In this document: piece after piece, positions 8,420 through 16,591 of the stretch
Layout of the letters: every line of letters begins with the position of its first letter
Position numbering within the stretch: position 1 is the first letter of the stretch
Assembly (NCBI RefSeq): GCF_041080795.1
Contig: NZ_CP129674.1
Location: forward strand, 992,001 to 1,056,000
Origin: Bifidobacterium sp. WK041_4_12
Lineage (GTDB): Bacteria; Actinomycetota; Actinomycetes; Actinomycetales; Bifidobacteriaceae
Direction: 5' to 3'
DNA length: 64,000 bases
Made by a program: the position numbers and the translations under genes
Notes under the pieces: model-generated
Seen by the model: only the letters and a program-made list of their open reading frames with translations
What the model was told of the DNA's origin: nothing
Database searches by the model: none

Positions 8420-10600
8420 TCAGATGCCATCGTTTTCTGAGATATCGTCGGTGTCGTCTGGATCGTCTGGAACATCTGTGTCGTCTGGAACATCGGTGTC
8501 ATCTGCATCTTCTGGCCCAAAATCGGAATCGATGTCTGTTTCGTCAGATGTCTCGTCGGATTCATCGTCGGATTCATCGTCGGATTCATCGTCGAGTTCG
8601 TCATCGATTTCGGCAATATAGCTTACGCGATTCTCGACCAGGAGAGTCAACGCTGCAGGGATATGGGCAACGATGTCAGAGGCGACAATCGGATGACCGA
8701 GCATGGGCTTGGTGGCGTAGGCATCTCCATCAAGCAATGCGCCCAGCCGTTGGACAAAGCTGCGGGCATGATGTGGATCACACAGCAGGGGCAGCGTCCA
8801 TCCGCGCTGATACGAACCGGACGCGATTCTCGCCGCAATGCCATGAAGATACGCTCCTGCTGCAACGCATTCGCCGATTCGATATGGATGCTCACGCAAT
8901 GCGTCGGTATTCTGCGCAACAACCGCTCCAACGATGCCAGCCAAAACGTCACCCGAGCCGGCCGTGCCGGTCCACGCTGGAGCAAAGCCTGAAGTGAGAA
9001 TCGTTGGATTGCCCAAGCCATCATCGAAGATTATCAAGGTGATCGCGCCTTTGAGCAGTATCGTCGCGCCTGTCAGTTCCCAGGCGCGGACACCCCACTT
9101 CAGTGGTTCGGCCAGGATATCCTCGGTGGAAACCTCTTCTCCTCGAGCAGCAAGGAGTGCAGCCAGCTCACCGGCATGCGGAGTGAGGATGACATTGGCG
9201 GTCACATGCCCGGGCAGCAATGACAGAGCGCCTGCATCGACCACCGCAACAGGCTGGTCAAGCTTGCCGGAAGCGGCATTCGTGGCTTCCGACGCATTTA
9301 CCGAGAGCCTGATCGAAGTGGAATCATCAGGAAGCTCGCCTTTGCCCACTGTTTCATCCGCATCGTTGACGTCTACATCGTCGGTATCTACATCGTCAAT
9401 GTCTGCATCATCGACATCGCTACCATCAACCATCGCAGTGTCATAAGCATCGAGAATTCCCTGAATCTGCCGTCGCTGAGCGTCATCATCCTTTACGGAT
9501 ACTCCCGATCCCAGAACCCATGACTGTACATGGCCGGTTCCCGTCACGGCCTCTGGAAGATGTGAGAGCACCATGTCTTCGGCACGTCGCGGTCCGCAGT
9601 AGCGAATCATGCCCACGTTCGTTGCGCTCGCGGCAGTGCTTGACATGACCGCAGCGCCCGGATATTGCTCTGAACCGGTGACGAGCCCCACGACTCCGCG
9701 TGAATACTTGGAATCGCCCAGACGCGGCAGACGAATCCATTGAGCCGCCGCATCCATGGTCGTCGCTCGCACTGTCGGTTCGACATGTTCCGTGTCGAAG
9801 CCAAAATCGACAATGACCATCTGGCCGCAGACATAGGCCGCCGGTGGAAGCATCGCACAAGGCTTAACCGCTCCGAAGGTGACAGTCACATCCGCAGGGA
9901 TGTAAGCACCGGGAAGGGTCCCATCGTCGATGCCAATGCCAGAAGGGGTATCCACAGCCAAGATTAACGGCAGACCATGAGTGCCGATGGTGTTGGGGAG
10001 CGCCGGATCATCGGGAAGCTCACCGCTTTCGCCCAAGGCATCGGCTATGGCCGCAGGAATGCCTTGCAAGCTTCCATGAAGACCTATCCCCGTCATCGCA
10101 TCAATCACAAGATGCGATGACGCGATGTACGAGAGCGCATCATCAAGACGTTCCGAACTCTCTTCGGAATCACCCGGCGTCACGCAACCCGGGATGATTG
10201 CATGCGGATCCATGGCATCAACTTCGACGCCGCTACGCAGACATGCCTCCAAACCTTCTGGGTGAAGACTGCGCCCCACCGCAATCACGCTGACTGAAGC
10301 ACCAGCCTGGCTGAGTTCGGCGGCTGCAAACAGGCCGTCGCCACCGTTATCGCCTACGCCTGCAAGCACCACAACATCAGCCTGGTCAAGTTCAACATCG
10401 ATGTGGGAAAGCATCACACGGGCGGTCGCTGCAACGGCGGAAGCTGCGGTCTGCATCAGAGGAACACCCATGTCAAGCAGGGGCTTTTCCAAGGACCGAA
10501 CCGTACGAGAATCAAACGCCTCGCAGAGGAAGTCACCACCCGCTGCCACGTTCACCTGGGAATTCGAACCCACTGAAGCGCTGAGAAAAGATGACGACAT
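8420..10600 (-). CDS. nnr: Bifunctional NAD(P)HX epimerase / ADP-dependent NAD(P)HX dehydratase
   Basis: 726 aa. Repairs hydrated NAD(P)H: the N-terminal YjeF_N epimerase converts R-NAD(P)HX to S, and the C-terminal carbohydrate-kinase-like domain dehydrates it using ADP. Seen: VVVLAGVGDNGGDGLFAA (~residues 76-93) of the epimerase, AVDTPSGIGIDDG in the same domain, and GTAGSGDVLAGIVGA of the dehydratase (~570-585). Two acidic insertions are unusual: an Asp/Val-rich stretch (~395-430) in the dehydratase domain and a C-terminal tail of about 60 residues made almost only of Asp, Glu and Ser. The tail is encoded by short tandem repeats. The ATG at 10600 follows GGGGG by 8 nt. Confidence 0.92.
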   Translation of the reverse strand: MSSSFLSASVGSNSQVNVAAGGDFLCEAFDSRTVRSLEKPLLDMGVPLMQTAASAVAATARVMLSHIDVELDQADVVVLAGVGDNGGDGLFAAAELSQAGASVSVIAVGRSLHPEGLEACLRSGVEVDAMDPHAIIPGCVTPGDSEESSERLDDALSYIASSHLVIDAMTGIGLHGSLQGIPAAIADALGESGELPDDPALPNTIGTHGLPLILAVDTPSGIGIDDGTLPGAYIPADVTVTFGAVKPCAMLPPAAYVCGQMVIVDFGFDTEHVEPTVRATTMDAAAQWIRLPRLGDSKYSRGVVGLVTGSEQYPGAAVMSSTAASATNVGMIRYCGPRRAEDMVLSHLPEAVTGTGHVQSWVLGSGVSVKDDDAQRRQIQGILDAYDTAMVDGSDVDDADIDDVDTDDVDVNDADETVGKGELPDDSTSIRLSVNASEATNAASGKLDQPVAVVDAGALSLLPGHVTANVILTPHAGELAALLAARGEEVSTEDILAEPLKWGVRAWELTGATILLKGAITLIIFDDGLGNPTILTSGFAPAWTGTAGSGDVLAGIVGAVVAQNTDALREHPYRIGECVAAGAYLHGIAARIASGSYQRGWTLPLLCDPHHARSFVQRLGALLDGDAYATKPMLGHPIVASDIVAHIPAALTLLVENRVSYIAEIDDELDDESDDESDDESDETSDETDIDSDFGPEDADDTDVPDDTDVPDDPDDTDDISENDGI
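8553..8600. repeat. 12-bp tandem repeat in the nnr tail
   Basis: TCGTCGGATTCA occurs three times in a row (8553-8588), followed by a degenerate fourth unit. On the minus strand it encodes the repeated acidic Asp-Glu-Ser tail of Nnr. Confidence 0.8.
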
Positions 10601-10670
10601 TGCAATCTACCCCCTCAAATCGAAGTCAATGTGATGAACTGACACTCTCACATCAACTCTACCCGGGGAG

Positions 10671-12272
10671 CTACTCTTCGGCTACGAGATCAAGATATTC
10701 GTCGTTCCACAAATCCTCGTCACCATCGGGCATCAGCAGCACGCGTTCAGGATTCAGCGCCTGGACAGCGCCTTCATCGTGGGTTACCAGCACAATGGAA
10801 CCCTCGTATTTGGATATGGCCTTCAGAATCTCATCGCGGCTGGCAGGGTCGAGATTGTTGGTCGGTTCATCGAGCAGCAGAACATTGGCACGACTGGTCA
10901 CCAATGTCGCCAATGCCAGACGTGTCTTTTCGCCACCTGAAAGCACGGAGGTGGGTTTCATCGCATCCTCGCCGGAAAACAGGAACGAACCGAGAATCGT
11001 GCGAGCCTGCGTGTTGTCCAATTCAGGGGCAACATGCTGAAGATTCTCCAACACGGTGACATCGTTATCCAAGGTGTCATGTTCCTGAGCGAAATAGCCG
11101 ATCTTTGCACCATGACCAAAATCGACCTCACCGGTGTCGGGCTTTTCAATGCCTGCCAGCAGACGCAAGGTCGTGGTCTTTCCAGCTCCGTTATATCCGA
11201 GAATCACCACGCGCGAGCCCTTGTCAATGGCAAGGTTGATGCCAGCGAACACGATGTTGGAGCCGTATGCCTTCGAGATGTCCTTCGCCATGATGGGCGT
11301 GCGACCGCACGGCGCAGGTTCTGGGAATCTCAGATCCGCAACCTTCTCGTCGCGCTGCGCCTCCTGAGTGCCTTCAAGCAGACGCTCAGCCCTGCGCATC
11401 ATGTTCTGTGCCGCGACTGCCTTGGTGGCCTTGGCATGCAGACGGATACCCTGCTTCATGAGACGGTCGGCCTTCTTCTCGGCAACCTCGCGCTCGCGGC
11501 GTCGGCGTTCCTCATCGACCACACGTTGCTTGAGATACGCCTTCCAGCCAAGCGCGTAGGCGTCAATCTGCCCGAGCTGCGCATCGAGATGCCACACCTT
11601 GTTGACGGTTTCGTCCAGCAATTCCGTCGAATGGGAGATTACGAGGAATCCTCCCTCGAAATGGCGCAGATAGTTCTTGAGCCATTCGATTGAGTCGGCA
11701 TCCAAATGGTTCGTCGGCTCGTCCAGAATCAAGGTATCGGCATCGGAATAGAGAATTCTTGCAAGCTCGATACGACGGCGCTGACCGCCTGACAGGGTTC
11801 CCAGAGTCCGCTTGAGAATTTCCTGATCGAGTCCGAGGCTTTCACCCATGGCGATGGCTTCGGACTGTGCGGCATAGCCACCGGCCTGTTCAAAATCCTG
11901 CAGCGCCTTGTCATAGCGGTTCATGGCCTTTTCCATGATGTCAGGGTCAGGATTGGTCATGTCAATCTCGGACTTGCGCAGACGCGTGATGATCGAAGCG
12001 ATGTCGCGTGCACTCATGACGCGGTCAAGGGCACTCTGGTTCGGGTCGGCTGCATGAGTGGACTGAGGAAGATACCCCAGCTTGCCGGATACGCGAACCT
12101 TGCCGGCCGAGGGCAGCATGTCACCCGTAATCACTCGTGTCAGCGTGGTTTTTCCCGCACCGTTGCGGCCGACCAGACCGATACGGTCGCCTTTGCCGAC
12201 ATGGAAGTTCGTTGGCGAAAGCAACAATCGGGCGCCTATCCGAATTTCTAGCCCCTGTGCCTCGATTGCCAT
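10671..12272 (-). CDS. ABC-F family ATPase (ribosome-associated type)
   Basis: 533 aa, no membrane segments. Two ABC ATPase domains in tandem. Domain 1 has Walker A GRNGAGKTT (~residues 35-43), signature LSGGQRRR and Walker B TLILDEPTNHLD. Domain 2 has GYNGAGKTT (~355), signature LSGGEKTRLA and LLLDEPTNNLD. The charged linker between them (~250-310) matches the ABC-F P-site tRNA-interaction motif region. Family members act on ribosomes as translation factors or give resistance to ribosome-targeting antibiotics; which applies here is unknown. It is a single gene on the minus strand. Confidence 0.9.
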   Translation of the reverse strand: MAIEAQGLEIRIGARLLLSPTNFHVGKGDRIGLVGRNGAGKTTLTRVITGDMLPSAGKVRVSGKLGYLPQSTHAADPNQSALDRVMSARDIASIITRLRKSEIDMTNPDPDIMEKAMNRYDKALQDFEQAGGYAAQSEAIAMGESLGLDQEILKRTLGTLSGGQRRRIELARILYSDADTLILDEPTNHLDADSIEWLKNYLRHFEGGFLVISHSTELLDETVNKVWHLDAQLGQIDAYALGWKAYLKQRVVDEERRRREREVAEKKADRLMKQGIRLHAKATKAVAAQNMMRRAERLLEGTQEAQRDEKVADLRFPEPAPCGRTPIMAKDISKAYGSNIVFAGINLAIDKGSRVVILGYNGAGKTTTLRLLAGIEKPDTGEVDFGHGAKIGYFAQEHDTLDNDVTVLENLQHVAPELDNTQARTILGSFLFSGEDAMKPTSVLSGGEKTRLALATLVTSRANVLLLDEPTNNLDPASRDEILKAISKYEGSIVLVTHDEGAVQALNPERVLLMPDGDEDLWNDEYLDLVAEE

Positions 12273-12518
12273 ACCTCATCCGCCTTCATATTGGAGAAAA
12301 TTTGATTGGTCGCCCTGTTCGGCGCCCCAGTGCACAGGCGTTCATGTGGGAAGCCTGCAAACCCAATCGACCATCATAACATTGGTCGTGATATGGATTA
12401 TGCGCACATCGTTCCTTGCAGGTCGCCTGTTGCACGATTCGCCAGACAATTGCTGCGCCAGCACGGCCTGACCCTCATGCCAGCCGATGTCCCACATGTG
12501 GTAGACACGTCTGATGTT

Positions 12519-13355
12519 TCAGCTCAAGGATGGTTGCGAAGGCTTGTTGGGCACGATTGAATAGTGCTGCCATGGGAAGTAAATCAGCAGTGCACCTATG
12601 GCAGTCATGGCAATAATGATGACCCCTATGGGCGCAGATGCGGTGAACAGGCGAACGCCGATGCCGATGGCAGCCCAGATGACGACCAGTGGACTTACCC
12701 AGTCATTCAGGCGTGTGCGGATTGCAAAAGCTCCTCCCAGCAGCAGAATGAGCAGGAAGAAGGTCGTCGTGGCCTGCACGGTCGTTTCGATGTGCGGATA
12801 CTGATGGACGGCAAGATACGAAGCATTGGCGCAGGTGGCTATGGTCAGCCAGCTCGCGTAGATCGACATGGGCGCCCATGCAAGAATGCCCGCCTGTGCT
12901 TGCCTCAGCAAGGCATACATCGCCCAGACGGATATGGCTGTGGCGACGATGATGACCATGCTGGCGCTAAATTGTCCATAATGCCATACGATGAGCCAAC
13001 TGATATTGAGAATGCAGCTGATGACGAACAGCATGCCCACTGCGCTGAAACCGGTGTGCCACAGGGATGGCATCTGTTCACGGGGGAGCACGGCAAGGAA
13101 GACGGCCAGGGCGACGTATATGACTCCCCAGATGGCGAACACATATCCCGCAGGAGTGAACCATGCAAATTCCCTGTTGGAAATCTCTCCGGTCGTCGTC
13201 CCTCCAAGTCGGGCGAGCTCTGCGTAGGCGTTGAAGGCGACCATGATTGCCCAGCTGATCCACAGCACGGTTGTCTGGGAGATTCGTTGCGTGGCATGTT
13301 CCTTCGTCTCTGTCGTTGTGTCCCTGTCTTCCAGACCCGTGTGATTCATGCTCAT
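12519..13355 (-). CDS. TspO/MBR-like integral membrane protein
   Basis: 278 aa with about seven or more hydrophobic segments. The FTPAGYVFAIWGVIY segment (~residues 64-78) resembles the TspO/MBR family signature (PPGWVFGIVW-type), and Trp residues are frequent, as in 'tryptophan-rich sensory' proteins. It is longer than classical TspO (~160 aa, five helices), as actinobacterial relatives can be. Function is unproven; TspO proteins bind tetrapyrroles. Start ATG 13355 (or 13349) lies just behind GGGGG. The gene is divergent from uvrA. Confidence 0.65.
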   Translation of the reverse strand: MSMNHTGLEDRDTTTETKEHATQRISQTTVLWISWAIMVAFNAYAELARLGGTTTGEISNREFAWFTPAGYVFAIWGVIYVALAVFLAVLPREQMPSLWHTGFSAVGMLFVISCILNISWLIVWHYGQFSASMVIIVATAISVWAMYALLRQAQAGILAWAPMSIYASWLTIATCANASYLAVHQYPHIETTVQATTTFFLLILLLGGAFAIRTRLNDWVSPLVVIWAAIGIGVRLFTASAPIGVIIIAMTAIGALLIYFPWQHYSIVPNKPSQPSLS

Positions 13356-13394
13356 GCATCCCCCTCATCTGATGATCGTTCAGCAATGTACACA

Positions 13395-13439
13395 TTCATC
13401 AATACGCCGCTTATCAATGTGCCGTTCATCAATGTGCGC
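13395..13439. repeat. Three 15-bp tandem repeats upstream of uvrA
   Basis: Units TTCATCAATACGCCG, CTTATCAATGTGCCG and TTCATCAATGTGCGC lie head to tail between the TspO-like gene and the LexA box. No function is evident. Confidence 0.75.
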
Positions 13440-13515
13440 TAAGGCTAGTTTTGCACACAATCAGGCACAACGCTTGATATGACGCGCACCGCACAGAAAA
13501 CGCCTAGTGAGAAAA

Positions 13516-13531
13516 TCGAACAGATGTTCGA
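13516..13531. promoter_or_regulatory. LexA (SOS) box upstream of uvrA
   Basis: TCGAACAGATGTTCGA is a perfect match to the Gram-positive/actinobacterial LexA consensus CGAAC-N4-GTTCG. It precedes uvrA by ~150 nt, and the same 16-mer precedes ruvA. Repression by LexA until DNA damage is the expected control. Confidence 0.85.
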
Positions 13532-13681
13532 AGTATGTGCTTCAATGGATGTACGATATTCTCAGTTCATCGACAGTCCACGAATAGAAGCGAATCCATA
13601 GTGCAGACATTGCAACAACATGCATCGCAAGAGAAGGCGGCACAGCTTGACCGCGTGCACGACCTCATTCATAACCCACCC

Positions 13682-16579
13682 ATGAAAGCGACGAAAGATA
13701 CGCTTATCGCGGATATCTCGACCCTTCCCAACGACAGGAAGATCGTCATTCAGGGTGCCCGTGAGCATAATCTGAAGAATGTAAGTCTTGAATTTCCCAG
13801 GAACCGCATGGTCGTCTTCACCGGGCTTTCGGGTTCAGGAAAATCCTCCTTGGCGTTCGACACGCTGTTCGCAGAAGGTCAGCGCCGCTATGTCGAGTCC
13901 CTCTCCGCGTATGCGCGTCAATTCCTTGGTCAGATGGATAAGCCCGATGTCGATTTCATCGAGGGCTTAAGCCCTGCCGTTTCCATCGATCAGAAGACCA
14001 CGAATCGCAACCCGCGTTCGACGGTTGGCACGATTACGGAAATCTACGACTATCTGCGTCTGCTGTTTGCTCGTACAGGCATTCCCCATTGCCCTGTGTG
14101 TGGAGCGTTGGTCACCGCGCAGACACCTCAGCAGATTGTGGACTCCTTGCTCAGCCGCAGCGATGGCACCCGTTTTCAGGTGCTGGCCCCGGTGGTCAGT
14201 GGCAGAAAAGGCGAGTTCGTGGAGTTGATGGAGACGCTTCGCTCTGACGGATATGCGCGTGCACTGATCGATGGCTCCATGCATCAGCTCAATGACGATA
14301 TCAAGCTGACGAAGCAGAAAAAGCACACGATTGAGGTAGTCATCGACCGGCTGGTGCTCAAATCAGGCATTCGCCAGCGTCTGACGGACTCCATAGAAAC
14401 GGCTCTCAGACTTGCGCATGGCTCAGTGATAGCCGATTTCGTCGATGTCGATGAGAAGAGTCCTGAACGACGTCAGCCGTTTTCGGAGCATCGAAGCTGC
14501 CCGAATGGACATGCTCTCGAACTGGATGAAATAGAACCACGCACTTTCTCGTTCAACGCTCCATATGGCGCATGCCCAACGTGCTCTGGTCTGGGTTTCA
14601 GCCTGGAAATCGACCCTGAGCTTGTCGTTCCCGATCCTGATAAATCGCTTGCCGAGGGTGCGATTGAACCGTGGGGCGGGACCAAATCCACGTCGGATTA
14701 CTATCAGCATCTTCTTGAGGCGCTTTCCAAAGAGATGGGCTTCTCGATGAAGACACCTTGGAAAGAACTGCCGAATGAGGTTCGTCATGCCGTCCTCTAC
14801 GGTCACGAATTCAAGGTGGACGTCTCGTACCGCAATCGTTGGGGAAGGCTGCGCGAATACTCGACGGGCTTTGAAGGCGTTATCCGCTCGCTGATGCGTC
14901 GTCATGATGAAACCGACTCCGACCAGATGCGCCAATACTACGAATCGTACATGCGCGAAATACCTTGCCAGACATGCCAGGGGAAGCGACTCAAGCCCGA
15001 GGTTCTTGCCGTGACGGTGAAGGACGAATCCATCGCAGATGTGTGCGACATGCCAGTGGTACGAGGTCTGCAATGGGTTTCTGAACTGCATCTGGAAGGC
15101 TCGGCAGCAAAGATTGCTGGGGAAGTGTTGAAGGAAATCCGGGCCCGGCTCGGTTTCCTTAATGATGTCGGCTTGGACTATCTCACGCTTTCTCGTGCAG
15201 CGGCAACGCTATCCGGTGGCGAGGCTCAGCGCATTCGTCTGGCAACGCAGATCGGCTCCGGTCTGGTCGGCGTCATGTACGTTCTGGACGAGCCGTCCAT
15301 AGGCCTGCACCAACGTGACAATGAGCGACTGATCGAAACCCTGCATCATCTCCGCGATCTGGGCAACACCCTCATCGTCGTAGAACACGATCAGGAGACA
15401 ATCGAAGAAGCCGACTGGGTGGTCGATATCGGTCCCGGTGCCGGCGAGCATGGCGGCAAGGTCATGTTTTCTGGACCGGCGCGTCAGATTGCCGATGCTG
15501 CGGGTTCGATAACCGGCGATTACATTGCAGGCAGACGCTCGATTGAGATGCCGAAGAAACGCAGAAAGATTCACAAGAGCAAGCAGATCACGATTGTCGG
15601 CGCGCGTGAGAACAATCTGAAGAACGTCACGGCAAAGATTCCTTTGGGCGTGATGACGGTCATTTCAGGCGTTTCTGGATCAGGAAAGTCCACGCTCATC
15701 AATTCGATTCTCTATCCTGCCCTTGCAGACCGTCTCAACGGTGCTCGCATCGTTCCAGGCAAGCACACCAGAATCGAAGGCATTGATCAGCTCAAGAAGG
15801 TTATCCACGTCGATCAGAACCCCATCGGGCGCACGCCACGTTCCAACCCAGCCACGTACACGGGCGTATGGGACAAGATTCGCCAGCTCTTTGCCAAGAC
15901 CCCGGAGGCGCAGGTTCGAGGCTACGGTCCAGGTCGTTTCTCGTTCAACGTGAAGGGTGGCCGCTGCGAGGCATGTCATGGTGATGGCACGCTGAAAATC
16001 GAGATGAACTTCCTGCCAGATGTCTATGTGCAGTGCGAGGTGTGTCACGGCCAGCGGTACAACCGTGAGACGCTGGAAATCACGTACAACGGCAAGAATG
16101 TGGCCGAAGTGCTGAATATGCCCATCGAAGAGGCTAGCGTGTTCTTCAAGTCTTACCCTTCGATTCATCGCTATCTGAAGACTCTGGTCGATGTGGGCTT
16201 GGGTTACATCCGTCTAGGGCAGCCAGCGCCCACACTCTCCGGAGGCGAATCGCAGCGAGTGAAGCTGGCGACCGAACTGCAGAAGCGTTCGGATGGGACG
16301 ACCGTCTACATTCTTGACGAACCGACCACCGGTCTTCATTTCGAGGATGTTCGCAAGCTGCTTCGCGTGCTGCAAGGTCTGGTGGACAAGGGCAACACGG
16401 TTATCGTCATCGAACACAATCTCGATGTCATCAAAAGTGCTGACTGGCTCATCGATCTCGGCCCTGAAGGCGGTGACGGTGGCGGTACGATTGTCGATGA
16501 GGGCACCCCTGAGCATATTGCTGACAATCCACACAGCTGGACAGGCAAGTTCCTGAAACCGATGCTGAAACGACAATAA
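13682..16579 (+). CDS. uvrA: Excinuclease ABC subunit A
   Basis: 965 aa. Damage-recognition ATPase of nucleotide excision repair. Two ABC-type halves: Walker A GLSGSGKSSLAFDT near the N terminus (~residues 45-58) and GVSGSGKSTLINS in the second half (~660-672). Signatures are LSGGEAQRIRLA and LSGGESQRVKLA. Zinc-finger cysteine pairs include CEACHGDGT...CEVCHG (~765-800). ATG 13682 gives the usual family length. The reading frame is open further up to a GTG at 13602 and beyond, so the start is not certain; no clear ribosome site precedes either. A LexA box lies upstream, and uvrC follows after 12 nt, forming a repair operon. Confidence 0.95.
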   Translation: MKATKDTLIADISTLPNDRKIVIQGAREHNLKNVSLEFPRNRMVVFTGLSGSGKSSLAFDTLFAEGQRRYVESLSAYARQFLGQMDKPDVDFIEGLSPAVSIDQKTTNRNPRSTVGTITEIYDYLRLLFARTGIPHCPVCGALVTAQTPQQIVDSLLSRSDGTRFQVLAPVVSGRKGEFVELMETLRSDGYARALIDGSMHQLNDDIKLTKQKKHTIEVVIDRLVLKSGIRQRLTDSIETALRLAHGSVIADFVDVDEKSPERRQPFSEHRSCPNGHALELDEIEPRTFSFNAPYGACPTCSGLGFSLEIDPELVVPDPDKSLAEGAIEPWGGTKSTSDYYQHLLEALSKEMGFSMKTPWKELPNEVRHAVLYGHEFKVDVSYRNRWGRLREYSTGFEGVIRSLMRRHDETDSDQMRQYYESYMREIPCQTCQGKRLKPEVLAVTVKDESIADVCDMPVVRGLQWVSELHLEGSAAKIAGEVLKEIRARLGFLNDVGLDYLTLSRAAATLSGGEAQRIRLATQIGSGLVGVMYVLDEPSIGLHQRDNERLIETLHHLRDLGNTLIVVEHDQETIEEADWVVDIGPGAGEHGGKVMFSGPARQIADAAGSITGDYIAGRRSIEMPKKRRKIHKSKQITIVGARENNLKNVTAKIPLGVMTVISGVSGSGKSTLINSILYPALADRLNGARIVPGKHTRIEGIDQLKKVIHVDQNPIGRTPRSNPATYTGVWDKIRQLFAKTPEAQVRGYGPGRFSFNVKGGRCEACHGDGTLKIEMNFLPDVYVQCEVCHGQRYNRETLEITYNGKNVAEVLNMPIEEASVFFKSYPSIHRYLKTLVDVGLGYIRLGQPAPTLSGGESQRVKLATELQKRSDGTTVYILDEPTTGLHFEDVRKLLRVLQGLVDKGNTVIVIEHNLDVIKSADWLIDLGPEGGDGGGTIVDEGTPEHIADNPHSWTGKFLKPMLKRQ

Positions 16580-16591
16580 GGTTATTCACGG

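Noticed and set aside
12564..13442. 292-codon ORF on the plus strand opposite the TspO-like gene
   Set aside because: Its translation is rich in Asp, Gly and His with no recognisable fold; the minus-strand frame gives a clear multi-helix membrane protein.
13535..13681. Longer UvrA start with ~49 extra residues
   Set aside because: The frame is open, but the region overlaps the expected promoter and leader next to the LexA box, and the ATG at 13682 gives the normal family length.
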